Shown: positions 25,468-35,525, counted from the stretch's first letter. The stretch: 64,000 nt of DNA from Myxococcus landrumus (GCF_017301635.1 NZ_CP071091.1:9292501-9356500); one strand, 5' to 3'. A program made the numbers and translations. Notes: generated by a model from the letters alone, not told the origin.

Positions 25468-26124
25468 TCATCCCCTGGGCGGCGGGGGCGGCTCGCTGTG
25501 GTCGCAGTGCAGGAGGGAGGGCGGGTCGAAGCAGGTGAATTGCTGGTCCCGGCCGTTGATGGCGCAGACCCCCCGGGGCGTGCTGGCGCAGTGCACCTCT
25601 CCGCGAATGGACTTGCAGTCGTAGCCGCAGGCGATGGCTTCGGAGGCATTGAGACATCTCGGCGCGGGCGTGTTCGAGGCGTACTCGTGAATCACGCTGG
25701 CCGGCGGGTCCCAGCAGACCAGGCGGCCGAAGTGCGTCGTACAGACGCCATAGGGGGTGGTGTTGCAGGCCACCTCGCCGTTGTTCACCTTGCAGTTGAA
25801 CCCACAGGCCACCTTGCCCCGGACCGCCTTGCACTCGGGGCTCGCGCTGCTCTTGGACGGATGCTGGATGGCGACCCGCGGCGGGTCCCAGCAATGCACC
25901 TGGCCGGAGAGGACCTCACAGGTGCCGTAGGGTGTCTGGGCACAGGCGAGGTTCTGGTTGCTGCTCCGGCATTTGAATCCGCAGGCCGTTTGTCCGTGTG
26001 ACGTGAGGCAGTTGGGAACAGGCTGCGGTGCGGGCTCGACGCGCGGCGGCGGCGGTGGCGTGGGCTGCGTTGGGAGTGTGGGCGGCGTGCTGGCCAACAG
26101 GAGCAGCGCGAGGATTGGGAGCAT
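25468..26124 (-). CDS. Secreted cysteine-rich protein with three 59-residue repeats
   Basis: A 218-residue secreted protein with a signal peptide (residues 1-13) and Pro-rich spacer. Three modules follow with a fixed period of 59 residues. Their cysteines are at 39/48/52/61/69/78, 98/107/111/120/128/137 and 157/166/170/179/187/198. The spacing is C-x8-C-x3-C-x8-C-x7-C-x8-C (x10 for the last gap of module 3). Each carries ACG(F/Y)xCK, TPxG(V/T)C and C(W/F)DPP. Six cysteines per module suggest three disulfides each. The C-terminal tail is Pro-rich. The family is not known to me; an adhesive or protective extracellular role is possible. It sits between YgiQ and the DUF3142 operon on the same strand. 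Confidence 0.8.
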   Translation of the reverse strand: MLPILALLLLASTPPTLPTQPTPPPPPRVEPAPQPVPNCLTSHGQTACGFKCRSSNQNLACAQTPYGTCEVLSGQVHCWDPPRVAIQHPSKSSASPECKAVRGKVACGFNCKVNNGEVACNTTPYGVCTTHFGRLVCWDPPASVIHEYASNTPAPRCLNASEAIACGYDCKSIRGEVHCASTPRGVCAINGRDQQFTCFDPPSLLHCDHSEPPPPPRG

Positions 26125-26192
26125 GCGCCCCCCGACGGAAGTCCTCGCGGTTTATTCAAACGCCTGTTGGCTGCCTTTGTCTGGCTCGAGGG

Positions 26193-28190
26193 TCAGCGCG
26201 CGCGGGGCCGTGCGCCGGAGCGCCCGGGGCTTCGTGTGTTGCCCGGACGTTGGGGCGGGGCGTCATCCTGCTCCCGGCCATCGCTCTCGGTGCGCTGCCT
26301 TCGCGCCGCCTCGGCGGGAGTCTCGGACGGGACGAGGGCGTGGGGGCCTCGGCCGATGAGGTCCGAACGTCCGGCAAGTCGCAGGGCCTCGCGGGCCATG
26401 GGCCAGTGCTCGGGGTTCCAGTAAAGGAGCAGCGCCTTCTGGAGCCGCTTCTCGCGCAGACCCTGGGCCGTGTAGACGGGCTCCATCTTCAGCGGGTCGA
26501 CGCCCGTGTAGTACATGGCCGTGGCCATGGCCATGGGCGTGGGGATGAAGTCCTGCACCTGTCGCGGGCGCTTGCCGTTCTTCTTGAGCCACAGCGCCAG
26601 GTCCACCATGTCCTCCAGCGTGGAGCCGGGGTGGCCGCTGATGAAGTAGGGGATGTCGTACTGCTCCTTGCCGGCTTCCTCGCTGGCGCAGGCGAACATC
26701 TGCTGGAAGCGCTCGAAGCTCTCGATGCCGGGCTTCTTCATCTTCTCCAGCACGCGCGGCGAGACGTGCTCGGGCGCCACGGAGAGCTGTCCGCCCACGT
26801 GGTGTGCGGCGAGCTCCTTCACGTACTCGGGCGACCGTTCGGCCAGGTCGTAGCGCACGCCGCTGGCGATGAAGACGTGCTTGACGCCTTCCTCTTCGCG
26901 CACGTCCTTCATCAGGCTGATGAGCGGGCCGTGGTCGGTCTGGAGGTTCTCGCAGACGCCCGGGTGGACGCAGGACAGCTTGCGGCACCGCTTCTCGATG
27001 TCCTCGCTCTTGCACTTGAGCTTGTACATGTTGGCGGTGGGGCCGCCGAGGTCGGTGATGGTGCCTCGGAAGTCGCCCATGCGCCGCAGGGCGCGGACCT
27101 CGCGCAGGACGCTCTCCGCGGAGCGGCTCTGGATGACGCGGCCTTCGTGCTCGGTGATGGAGCAGAAGGTGCAGCCGCCGAAGCAGCCGCGCATGAGGAC
27201 GATGGAGTGCTTCACCGTCTCGTACGCGGGGATGCCCTCGTTCTTGTAGAGCGGGTGGGGGACGCGGTTGAAGGGCAGGTCATACAGCTCATCCATGGCC
27301 ACCGTGCGCTGGCCGGCGCCGGTGTCACCCACGCCGTCCTCGAGCGGGAGCGCGGGCGGGTTCATGAAGATGGCGCGGTTGCCGTGGCGCTGTGCGAGGG
27401 CGCGCGCGTTGCCCGGGTTGGTCTCCATCTGGAAGTCGCGGCTCATCACCGCGAAGGCCTGCTTGTCGGCGATGACGGCCTCGTAGGAGGGGAGGACCAC
27501 CGTCTTGCGGTCCGCGGCGCGGCGGGCGGGGTCAGCCTCGTGGGCGCGCATCTGCTCGTCGTTGATGAGGTAGGCGGTGCCGCGCACGTCGCGGATGTCC
27601 TCGATGCGCTCGCCTTGGCGCATGCGGTCGGCGACCTCCATGATGGGGCGCTCGCCCATGCCGAAGACGAGCAGGTCCGCCTTGGCGTCGAAGAGGATGG
27701 AGCGGCGCACCTTCTCGCTCCAGTAGTCGAAGTGGGCGATGCGGCGGAGGCTGGCCTCGATGCCCCCGAGGATGATGGGGACGTCGGGGTAGGCCTCACG
27801 GCAGCGCTGCGCGTAGACGATGGTGGCGCGGTCGGGGCGGCAGTTGGTGCGGCCCCCGGGGCTGTACTGGTCCTCGGAGCGGTTCTTCTTCTGGGCCGTC
27901 AGCCGGTTGAGCATGGAGTCGAGGTTGCCGGCGGCCACCCCGAAGAACATGCGCGGTGGACCCAGGGCCTTGAAGGGCTCGGCCGAGTGCCAGTCCGGCT
28001 GGGGGATGAGCCCCACCTTGAAGCCTCGGCCTTCGAGGAAGCGGGCGATGAGGACCGGGCCGAAGGCCGGGTGGTCCACGTACGCGTCTCCCGTCACGAT
28101 GATGATGTCGCACTGCTCCCAGCCGCGCGCCTGCATGTCGGCACGGGTGATGGGCAGGAAGGGATGGGCGTAGCGGGTCGGGAGGGCCAT
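26193..28190 (-). CDS. ygiQ: YgiQ-family radical SAM protein
   Basis: A 665-residue UPF0313/YgiQ protein. The N-terminal domain (about 1-300) is the YgiQ_N region with [14 protein letters not shown] and [15 protein letters not shown]. The radical SAM cluster motif follows as [15 protein letters not shown] near residue 350, then [16 protein letters not shown] and [12 protein letters not shown] typical of the group. The C-terminal 45 residues are a basic low-complexity tail beyond the usual end. YgiQ proteins are widespread and their reaction is unknown. The gene diverges from the double helicase with 239 bases between. Confidence 0.92.
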   Translation of the reverse strand: MALPTRYAHPFLPITRADMQARGWEQCDIIIVTGDAYVDHPAFGPVLIARFLEGRGFKVGLIPQPDWHSAEPFKALGPPRMFFGVAAGNLDSMLNRLTAQKKNRSEDQYSPGGRTNCRPDRATIVYAQRCREAYPDVPIILGGIEASLRRIAHFDYWSEKVRRSILFDAKADLLVFGMGERPIMEVADRMRQGERIEDIRDVRGTAYLINDEQMRAHEADPARRAADRKTVVLPSYEAVIADKQAFAVMSRDFQMETNPGNARALAQRHGNRAIFMNPPALPLEDGVGDTGAGQRTVAMDELYDLPFNRVPHPLYKNEGIPAYETVKHSIVLMRGCFGGCTFCSITEHEGRVIQSRSAESVLREVRALRRMGDFRGTITDLGGPTANMYKLKCKSEDIEKRCRKLSCVHPGVCENLQTDHGPLISLMKDVREEEGVKHVFIASGVRYDLAERSPEYVKELAAHHVGGQLSVAPEHVSPRVLEKMKKPGIESFERFQQMFACASEEAGKEQYDIPYFISGHPGSTLEDMVDLALWLKKNGKRPRQVQDFIPTPMAMATAMYYTGVDPLKMEPVYTAQGLREKRLQKALLLYWNPEHWPMAREALRLAGRSDLIGRGPHALVPSETPAEAARRQRTESDGREQDDAPPQRPGNTRSPGRSGARPRAR

Positions 28191-28385
28191 GTCGGTGGGG
28201 CGGCTGCGAGGGCTTCACCCCTAAACATCTTGGGGCCGAGGAAGCAAACCCGGCGGTGGGGTGGGTGTCCACCAGACACTGGGCCTTCTGGCGGGTGGGC
28301 AGTGGACCGTGTTCTTCACGCCACCCCGTGCCGGGCGAGGTTTTCCGCGCTGTGCACTCGGGGTGGGCATGGCGGTCCGCGTGCA

Positions 28386-28414
28386 TTGACGGGGATCCAC
28401 CCGTCCCCTACCTT
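28386..28414 (+). promoter_or_regulatory. Candidate housekeeping promoter of the double helicase
   Basis: TTGACG and TACCTT are separated by exactly 17 bases, ending 15 bases before the ATG used. The message would have a leader of only about 9 bases without a Shine-Dalgarno site. The same -35 and spacing occur before agpS. Confidence 0.5.
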
Positions 28415-28429
28415 CGCGCGCCCGCCGCC

Positions 28430-31400
28430 ATGACGCACCGGATGCACAACGTCGTCACCGAAGGGCGCTCTGCTTCGCCCGAGGATGACTCCGTCCGGGA
28501 GCTTCACGTCGAGTACGACGACGCACCTCCTCCCTCGCCCGCGCGGGCTCCCGCGCCGACCCCGGAGGACCTTCCGCGCTCGCCCAACCCGCTGCTGGCG
28601 CTGTCCCGCGCTCGCGGCCGGGGCGCGAAACCTCCTCCTCCCCCGGAGGCGGCTCCGGTGGCCCGGGACGTGGCGGCGCCCGGCGATGTCTCCACGGCCG
28701 AGCGTCAGGCGATGCAGGCCGCCGTCGCCACCGGCAAGCGCCGCGAGGCCTGGAAGCCTCCCGCCTATCTCCCGGAAGACCTGAGCGAAGCCCTCCTGTC
28801 CGAGCGCAGTCAGTACCGCGCCAAGCTGCTGCAGGACGCGCGACAGGTCAGTCTTCAGGGGCCCGGTGTCATCTCCCTGGTCCCCGTGCCCGCCGCCGAC
28901 CCGGATTGGTCCGGGGGCTCGCTCCTGGGCTTCCTGGGCGAGGAATGTGTCTTCGGCGGCGACGTCGTCCACCTCGACTTCGAGTCCGGCCGCGTCTTCG
29001 CCGCCCCCGACCATGGCGATGACGTGGACCGCCGCGCGCTCTCCGCCGACCGCTGGTGCTATCGGCCCTACGACTTCGCCGAGGCCCTCTGCACCGCCGC
29101 CTCCGCCTACGAGGAACGCCAGCCCGCGCTCGCCCAGGCCCTGCGCCGCGCCAGTGGAGAAGAGCCCGCCGCCGTGGTGCGCCCCCAGGACGCGGAGCTG
29201 TCTCCCACCGACCGGCTCTGGGCCCAACCCTGGGGCTGCATCTGGGGTCCGCCCGGTACAGGCAAGACGACCGCCGTCGCCGACCTCATCGCCCGGGCCC
29301 TGCGCGCCTTCCCGGGCGAGCGCATCCTCGCGGTGGCGCCCACCAACCGCGCGGCGGATGAGCTGGTGTTGCGCGTCAGCGCGCTGCTCGAGCGCGAGCC
29401 CATTCCGCTTCGCCCCCTGGCCCGCAGCATCTTCCGGGGAGGCACGGGTGCCAGTGACGCACTGGCGAAGCTGCCCACTGTCACCCTGGAGGACACCAAG
29501 GGCGGCAAGCTGCGCGCGAGCATCGAGGAGCGCGAGCGCGAGCTGTACCTCCAGCGCGTCCGAGGCGGCCCCGCGCACGAGCTGGCCAAGCTCCAGGCCG
29601 AGCTTCGTGGCCTGCGCGGGAAGATGAAGGACCCCACGCTCAAGGAGGCGGAGAAGGGCGACTGTCCCCTCATGGTGCTCACCGTGCACCGCGCCTTGCG
29701 CCTCGTGTCGGAGCTGGAAGGCAAGAGCACCTTCGCGCGCCTCGTGGTGGACGAGGCCGGCATGGTCACTCGGGCCGCCACCGCGCTGATGGCGCCCCTC
29801 GCGGAGCGGGTGACGCTCGCGGGAGACCCCAAGCAGATTGGTCCCGTGAGCCGCGCCGCCGAGGGCGCTGGCCGTGGCTCGCAGAAGTGGCTGCGCGGCA
29901 GCGGCCTGTCTCATCTGGAAGACGCGGTGAAGGACGCCGCGCGCGCGGACGTGCTGCTGCTGCGCACCCAGCACCGCATGCATCCGGACATCGCCCGCGT
30001 CGTCAGCCACTTCTGCTACGGCGGTGCGCTTCAGGATGGCGACATCGTCAAGGCCCGCGCGCAGAAGGCGCCCCCCGTGCCCGCGTTCGCCGAGACGCGC
30101 GCGGGCTGGGTGGTGCTCGACGGCCTCAGCCGCGAGGCGAAGCGCCTCACCCACGGCCGGGGCGAGACAGGCTCCGGCTATCAGCGCGAGCTGTCCGCCG
30201 AGCTCGCCGTCTCCCTGGCGCGCGAAGCCGTGCGCGCGGGCTTGAGTGTCCTCTGCGTCACGCCGTACCGCGCGCAGGCCGCGCTCCTGCGCAGGCTGGG
30301 GACCTCCGCTGGATTCCGGGGCGATGCGTTCAGCGCCTCCACCATCCATCGCCAGCAGGGCACCCAGTACGACGTCGTGCTCGTGGACACCGTGGCCGGA
30401 GGCCGGCCTTTTCCTCCGCACACGCTGGTGCCCATGCTCAACGTGGCCGCCAGTCGCGCGCGTGACTACCTGCTCGTCCTCGCGTCTCGCGACGAGGCGC
30501 GGGGCGCCACGATTCCCCAGCGCTTCCTCTCGCTCCTGCCGCGTCTGCGCGTCCACCCCGGCTCTCCGCTGCGGCTGGAGGCCATGCCCCTGCCGCAGAA
30601 GCCCGCGCCGCCCCCGCCACCTCCGCCGAGCGCCCCCACCAGCCTGGGCGGAGAAATCGAAGGGGCGCGTCCCACCCGGCCGCTCTTCACCCAGGAGCAG
30701 GTGTCCCTCTTCGAGCGCCGCTTCGACGATGGCCACCACCTGGTGCGCGGTGTCGCCGGCAGCGGCAAGACGTATGTCCTGGCGCACTGGGTGGCGCGCT
30801 ACCTGCTGGAGCACGAGGACACGCGAGTCCTCGTCTCGTTCTACAACCGCGCGCTCGCGCCGCTGGTGGACAAGTTGTTGGTGGAGGCCATCGTCCAGCG
30901 AGCGGGGCGCGAACACGCGCGTGCGCTGCGAGCCCGCGTCACCATCAAGCACGTGGGGGCCCTTCGCCGCGTGGAGCCCGCGTCCTTCGACGGCGTGTTC
31001 GTGGACGAGGCGCAGGACATGGATGCCCTCGCGCTCGCCATGCTCCACGCGCTGGTGCGTCCGCACGTGTCGCAGGACGGTCGGGAGATTCGCTGCCTCC
31101 AGTTGTTCATGGACGACTCGCAGAACGTCTACGGCCAGGTGCCCATCGACGCGCTCAAGGAGCAGCTCCCCGAGGGGCTCTCCTTCCGTGGCCGCACCCG
31201 GGTGTTGAAGGAGACCTTCCGTGCGACGCGAGACATCCTCGACGTCGCCTTCAACGTGGTGCTGGACCCGATGCGCCAGCACGGCACCAGCGACCCCGGC
31301 ATGCGCGAGTACATGAAGGCCGGAGAGCTCGCCCGCGAGGGGCTCCTCTGGCTCCCCGAGGAGACGCTGGAGGGGCTGTATCGCGTGCAGTCCACGGAGC

Positions 31401-31915
31401 GCGCGGGCGTGCTGCCCCAGGTGCGCGGCTTCGCGTCGGGCGCGAGCGAGGCCCGGCAGGTGGCGAAGGAAGTGGCCCGGCTCATCCGCGAGGAGGGCGT
31501 CCACCCCGGAGACATCCTCGTTGTCGCGCCCGTGATGCCGTCGCAGTACACGGACGCGCTCAACCGCGCCGGCGTCCCCGCGCACGCCTATGGAGGGAAG
31601 GGCGGGCGGGATGTGACGGACTTCCGCGTCAGCGGCGTGGACCACGTCCGCGCCACGACGGTCTTCTCGTGCAAGGGGCATGAATGCCCCGTCGTCTTCT
31701 TCGCGGGGTTGGATGCGCTCGACACCGTGGAGAACTGGATGGCCGGCGCGAAGGAGCGCAACGCGCGCGAGAACGAGCGCATCCGCCGCGCCATGTTCTA
31801 CGTGGGAGCCACCCGCGCGATGAAGCGGCAGTACCTCACCGGTGTGAAGGGCGCGCGCTTCCTGCGCGTGGCGGCTTCCTACGTGGAGACCCTCGCCGGA
31901 CTCGTGCCCTCCTGA
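28430..31915 (+). CDS. Double SF1 helicase: Upf1/Dna2-like motor fused to UvrD-like motor
   Basis: A 1161-residue protein with two complete superfamily 1 motors. After a Pro-rich head (1-95), motor 1 has Walker A GPPGTGKTT from 273, Walker B VDEAG (Asp441), a GDPKQIGPV motif III, a QHRMHP motif IV-like stretch and STIHRQQGTQ...NVAASRAR motifs V and VI, an SF1B Upf1/Dna2 pattern. A proline run (KPAPPPPPPP, near 725) separates it from motor 2. Motor 2 has GVAGSGKT from 774, VDEAQD (859-863), VFSCKGHE and YVGATRA, a UvrD/Rep pattern. Both seem catalytically intact. A role in nucleic-acid repair or RNA/DNA processing is inferred. The start may instead be ATG at 28442. Confidence 0.88.
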   Translation: MTHRMHNVVTEGRSASPEDDSVRELHVEYDDAPPPSPARAPAPTPEDLPRSPNPLLALSRARGRGAKPPPPPEAAPVARDVAAPGDVSTAERQAMQAAVATGKRREAWKPPAYLPEDLSEALLSERSQYRAKLLQDARQVSLQGPGVISLVPVPAADPDWSGGSLLGFLGEECVFGGDVVHLDFESGRVFAAPDHGDDVDRRALSADRWCYRPYDFAEALCTAASAYEERQPALAQALRRASGEEPAAVVRPQDAELSPTDRLWAQPWGCIWGPPGTGKTTAVADLIARALRAFPGERILAVAPTNRAADELVLRVSALLEREPIPLRPLARSIFRGGTGASDALAKLPTVTLEDTKGGKLRASIEERERELYLQRVRGGPAHELAKLQAELRGLRGKMKDPTLKEAEKGDCPLMVLTVHRALRLVSELEGKSTFARLVVDEAGMVTRAATALMAPLAERVTLAGDPKQIGPVSRAAEGAGRGSQKWLRGSGLSHLEDAVKDAARADVLLLRTQHRMHPDIARVVSHFCYGGALQDGDIVKARAQKAPPVPAFAETRAGWVVLDGLSREAKRLTHGRGETGSGYQRELSAELAVSLAREAVRAGLSVLCVTPYRAQAALLRRLGTSAGFRGDAFSASTIHRQQGTQYDVVLVDTVAGGRPFPPHTLVPMLNVAASRARDYLLVLASRDEARGATIPQRFLSLLPRLRVHPGSPLRLEAMPLPQKPAPPPPPPPSAPTSLGGEIEGARPTRPLFTQEQVSLFERRFDDGHHLVRGVAGSGKTYVLAHWVARYLLEHEDTRVLVSFYNRALAPLVDKLLVEAIVQRAGREHARALRARVTIKHVGALRRVEPASFDGVFVDEAQDMDALALAMLHALVRPHVSQDGREIRCLQLFMDDSQNVYGQVPIDALKEQLPEGLSFRGRTRVLKETFRATRDILDVAFNVVLDPMRQHGTSDPGMREYMKAGELAREGLLWLPEETLEGLYRVQSTERAGVLPQVRGFASGASEARQVAKEVARLIREEGVHPGDILVVAPVMPSQYTDALNRAGVPAHAYGGKGGRDVTDFRVSGVDHVRATTVFSCKGHECPVVFFAGLDALDTVENWMAGAKERNARENERIRRAMFYVGATRAMKRQYLTGVKGARFLRVAASYVETLAGLVPS

Positions 31916-31924
31916 AACGACAAG

Positions 31925-31958
31925 GGCTCCGGCGCCGCGCTCGTGGCGGGCCGGAGCC
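31925..31958. terminator. Hairpin between helicase and sigma/CHAT operon
   Basis: A perfect 9-bp inverted repeat (GGCTCCGGC / GCCGGAGCC) with a 16-base loop lies between two convergent transcription units and probably ends both. Confidence 0.7.
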
Positions 31959-31980
31959 TCTGGACTTCAGCGGCGGGTGA

Positions 31981-32547
31981 CTACTTCGCCCCGGGCGTCG
32001 GAGCGGGCGCCTGCTGCAGCTTGCGGGTGGTCGGGATGCCCGCCTCCATCGTGGACCAGTAGGTGAGGCCGGCCAGGCGCTTCACCCTGTCGCTCAGGCG
32101 ACGGTGGCCCGTGGGGTCGCCGCCACCGCCGGACGAGCCACCCGGGTCTCCATCGTTGAGGTCGGCCACGTTGATGCAGCCTTCCTTCTCATCCTTGGGG
32201 AAGCAGTCGACGTAGAGCTCCACGTCGCCGACGAGCTTGGCCGGGTCGTTCGGGGGCGCCTGCTGCATGGAGGCGGACGACTCGCTCGTGGCCTCGGTGC
32301 CGGGGGCCTCCAGGGGCCTGCGCGTCGGCGGCGGACGCTGGTTCGACTGGGCGACGATTTCGTCCCGGCTCACATCCACGGTGTAGACGGTGAGGCGCCC
32401 GGGGTTGTCCCGGTCTCGGAGGGTGACGCGCACGAGCGTTCCCTCGGGTGCGCTGCGCTGAATCTGCTGCGTCGAGGGGACCGTGTTGACGTGACGACAC
32501 GCGGCCAGGCTCAGCAGCAATGGAACCAGCAGGAGACTTTTCTTCAT
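31981..32547 (-). CDS. Lipoprotein downstream of the CHAT protein
   Basis: A 188-residue lipoprotein (MKKSLLLVPLLLSLAAC, lipid-modified Cys17). The mature part has a short beta-rich segment (GTLVRVTLRDRDNPGRLTVYTVDVSRDE as two strands), a disordered Pro/Ser/Thr linker, DVELYVDCFPKDEKEGCINVADLND with a probable disulfide, a Gly-rich stretch and a basic C-terminus. No family recognised. It starts 35 bases after the CHAT gene on the same strand with no terminator between, so it is probably the third gene of the sigma-factor operon. It may be a partner, signal sensor or cleavage target of the protease. This is inference from position. Confidence 0.7.
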   Translation of the reverse strand: MKKSLLLVPLLLSLAACRHVNTVPSTQQIQRSAPEGTLVRVTLRDRDNPGRLTVYTVDVSRDEIVAQSNQRPPPTRRPLEAPGTEATSESSASMQQAPPNDPAKLVGDVELYVDCFPKDEKEGCINVADLNDGDPGGSSGGGGDPTGHRRLSDRVKRLAGLTYWSTMEAGIPTTRKLQQAPAPTPGAK

Positions 32548-32582
32548 GGGGCTTGGTGCGCTCTCAGAGGGTGTTGTGACGG

Positions 32583-35525
32583 CTATTCGAAGAGAAGCAC
32601 CTGGCGAACCCAGGGGCTTCCCCGGCTGCGAAGCCAGTCCTGCCGTGCATCGCGAAGGACTCGGGCGGCGGGGAGCCCCTCGCGAATGCGCGCCAGCACC
32701 GGTTCGAAGAAGTCCGACGCCTCGGCATCGGGAATCTCTTGCGTGGCGGCGAGCACCGCTCGCGCGCCGGATTCGACAAAGGCCACGGGAAGCCCGAAGG
32801 TCTCATGGAAGTACGCCTTGCTGTGCGCCGCGTGACACGCCGCCAGGAGCACCACGGGCCTGCCCTGAAGCGGATGCCCCTGGAGGTCCCCGGCCGTCAG
32901 TGCATACCGCCCTCCCTGCTCCTCGGGCGAGAGGACCAGCAGCGAACCGTCCACCACGTTCGGGTCCACCACGCCGTGCGCATGAATCTGAACCTCCGCG
33001 GCGTCGCGCATCGCACGAAGCACCTGGGAGGGCGTCGCGGAGGCCCCCTTCAACAGCGTGAGCCCCGCGCCATCTCCCTGCGCCGGACTCCACGCGCGCA
33101 GCGCCGGAAGCCGCAGCTCCGAGGGCGCATTCACATCGGCCACCACCAGCCGTGGACCTGGCGCGCCCGGCGCCTCCTCCAGCGAGGGGCCCACCTGGTA
33201 CGCCCACGCGATGTCCGAGGGCAACAGTCCCGGCTTGCCCAACACGGGCGGGCGCGCCAGCACGTTCACCGTGACACAGGGCCGCAGGGCCTCGGCCAGC
33301 GCGTCGGGCACCAGGCCCTCCACGCTCTCCAGTCGCTCGCGCCGGTCCGTGTCGTAGTGCCCCAGCAGCTTGCCCTTCGCATCCCGCGCCACCAGCGCCG
33401 TGCGCTCGTCGTCCACCGTCACGCCCAGCACACACTGCTCCGCGCGGGGCAGGCCTCGCTCCTCGGTGAAGAGGGCCAGGGCCCGCTCGAACTCGCCGTG
33501 CCGCGCGGCATCGAGGATGAGCGACGTGAAGCTGTAGACACGCGCCTTGCGCGCGTTGACGTCCGAGCCCAGCAGCGGCGCCGCCTCGTCGATGGCCTGC
33601 CTCAAGAGCGCCTGGCCGCGGTTGCGGTCCTGCTCGACGAAGAAGCGGCCTTCGATGTGGCGCAGCATCGCGCTCTCGCCCGCCGTCTCCAGCCGCGAGG
33701 GCACCGCGCGCAGCGCCTCCAGGCCGCGCGTCAGGACCGCGGTGTCCTCGATGCGGCGCTCCTGGGTATGGGCCAGGTCCGCGATGACGAAGGCACGCGC
33801 CAGCGATGGCGGCTGTCCACACCGCGCCGCGCGGTCCAACTGCTCCCGGGCCCCCGTGAAATCCAGCGTCCGGTAGAAGGCGAGCGCCAGGTTGGCATAG
33901 GCCGACTCATGGTCCTCGCAGCGCTCCGGCAGGCGCTGGATGGTCTCTTCCAGATACGCGCGGGCCAGTGAGACATCGCCATGGAACAGCGCCGCCTGGC
34001 CCAGCTCCTGGAGCAGCCGCCACTCCTTGGTCCACTCCCGGCTGGCGCGGGCCCGCTCCAGCGCCGCCAGCGCATGCGCGCGTGACTCCACGGGGCGGTG
34101 GAGCTGCCGCTCCACCAGCGCCAGGTTCCGCTGAAGCTCCAGGCAACGGTAGTTGAAGCGCGACTCCGGACCGCACCCGCGAAGGGCCTCGGTCAGCCGC
34201 GTCCGCGCCCGAGGCGTCTGTCCGCGTTGGATGTCCGCCCGGGCCTGCCGCTCCTCCGCCAGCAGCGCGAACCACGGGTCCTTCGTGCCCAGCGCGAGCG
34301 AGCGGTACTCCTCCTCGAACTGGCGCGAGTCCCTCAAGAACAGCAGCGTGCCGAGCAGCAGGTCCTGATGCCGGGCCTCGCGCAGCTTCACAATCAACGC
34401 GTCCAGCGCCGGGGGAGGCAGCTCACCTCGCGTCAGCCGCACATAGTCCGCGGCGAAAGGCTTGCGCGCGCCCAGGTCCGCCCGCGAGATGCGCTGGAGC
34501 GCCTCATCGAGATGCGAACCACCGTCCACCGCGTCCAACTGCCGGGCCAGGGGCCTCAGCGCGTCCACGCGTTCGGTGGAGGTGGCCGCGCGCAGGGCAT
34601 CGTAGAAACACAGACGGGACAGGCCCGGGTGCCGCGCCGCCAGTCCCTGCGAGAGAGGCGCGCCCCCCGCCACCATGCGGTCGCACGCCTCCTTCGCGCC
34701 CTTCCACTCCTTGCGCTTCTCCTGCTCCTGGTGCCGTAACTCCGCGGCGCGCCGCGCGGCCTCCTCGCTCCAGCCGGGCTCCTTCAGCGCGGACACGCGC
34801 TCGAACGCCTCCGCCGCTTGCAGCGAGAGCCCCAGCGCCTTCAGCGCCAGCCCCCGATTCCACAGGGCCTGCGGATGCTGGGGCCGCTGCTTCAGCGCGC
34901 GGTCCAGCAGGGTCAGCGCCTGTTCGGGCTCGCCTTGCTGAAGCAGGAGCACCGCCTGGTCCGAGTCCTGGTCCGGCGATGCGGGCAGCCGGTCGAGGAA
35001 CGCTCGCGCCTGGGCCGCGTCTCCCCGCAACAGGTACGCGGACGCGATGCCTCGCTCATCTCCCGCTTCCTCCAGCTTCGCCAGCTCCCGCAGGGACAGC
35101 GCGCGGGGCTTGTCGCCCCCGCTGCGCATCACCTCGTAGGGACGGTGCCGGTCCGCGCTCGGGTACGTCAACCGGGCCTCGAGCGTCCGCCCGGGGGACT
35201 GGCCCAGCCACAGCTCGGAGGAGGCCGGCTCCGAACCTGTCCGCGAGACGAGCACCCACGCCGCCAGGCCCGCGGCCAGCGCCAGCGGCACCACCATCAT
35301 CCAGGTTCTGCGCCGCTTGAGGAGGTGGAGCCGCGCTGGAACGAAGAGCGTCCCGTCACCCGTGGAGTGGAGGGCGTCGTCCGCGAGGAGCGCCAGCGCG
35401 AGCAGTTCCTTCATCCGGGTCTCGCACGCGTGGCAGCGGGTCAGGTGGTGGCGGAAGTTCTCCGCGTCCACCGGTGCCAGCTCCCCGTCGATGAAAGACT
35501 CCAGCCTGCCGCACAACTCGTTCAT
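32583..35525 (-). CDS. Transmembrane anti-sigma factor fused to TPR solenoid and CHAT caspase-like protease
   Basis: A 980-residue chimeric protein. Residues 1-45 are a zinc-finger anti-sigma domain (His27-x3-Cys31-x2-Cys34 after SFIDGELAPVDAENF). Residues 74-94 are one membrane helix preceded by KRRR, so the zinc finger is inside and the rest outside the inner membrane. About 130-650 is a TPR-type helical solenoid (for example LLLQQGEPEQALTLLDRAL). About 700-980 is a CHAT domain with the dyad His850 in IHAHG and Cys897 in LLAACH, both intact. CHAT proteins are caspase/separase-like peptidases. The start codon overlaps the stop of the ECF sigma gene (ATGA). Self-cleavage or substrate cleavage releasing the sigma factor is the likely logic. 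Confidence 0.9.
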   Translation of the reverse strand: MNELCGRLESFIDGELAPVDAENFRHHLTRCHACETRMKELLALALLADDALHSTGDGTLFVPARLHLLKRRRTWMMVVPLALAAGLAAWVLVSRTGSEPASSELWLGQSPGRTLEARLTYPSADRHRPYEVMRSGGDKPRALSLRELAKLEEAGDERGIASAYLLRGDAAQARAFLDRLPASPDQDSDQAVLLLQQGEPEQALTLLDRALKQRPQHPQALWNRGLALKALGLSLQAAEAFERVSALKEPGWSEEAARRAAELRHQEQEKRKEWKGAKEACDRMVAGGAPLSQGLAARHPGLSRLCFYDALRAATSTERVDALRPLARQLDAVDGGSHLDEALQRISRADLGARKPFAADYVRLTRGELPPPALDALIVKLREARHQDLLLGTLLFLRDSRQFEEEYRSLALGTKDPWFALLAEERQARADIQRGQTPRARTRLTEALRGCGPESRFNYRCLELQRNLALVERQLHRPVESRAHALAALERARASREWTKEWRLLQELGQAALFHGDVSLARAYLEETIQRLPERCEDHESAYANLALAFYRTLDFTGAREQLDRAARCGQPPSLARAFVIADLAHTQERRIEDTAVLTRGLEALRAVPSRLETAGESAMLRHIEGRFFVEQDRNRGQALLRQAIDEAAPLLGSDVNARKARVYSFTSLILDAARHGEFERALALFTEERGLPRAEQCVLGVTVDDERTALVARDAKGKLLGHYDTDRRERLESVEGLVPDALAEALRPCVTVNVLARPPVLGKPGLLPSDIAWAYQVGPSLEEAPGAPGPRLVVADVNAPSELRLPALRAWSPAQGDGAGLTLLKGASATPSQVLRAMRDAAEVQIHAHGVVDPNVVDGSLLVLSPEEQGGRYALTAGDLQGHPLQGRPVVLLAACHAAHSKAYFHETFGLPVAFVESGARAVLAATQEIPDAEASDFFEPVLARIREGLPAARVLRDARQDWLRSRGSPWVRQVLLFE

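Noticed and set aside
28316-31681. Very long open frame on the minus strand opposite the double helicase
   Set aside because: Composed of Arg/Ala/Gly-rich, low-complexity sequence without motifs, as expected opposite a high-GC gene whose codons end in G or C; the plus strand has clear helicase motifs.
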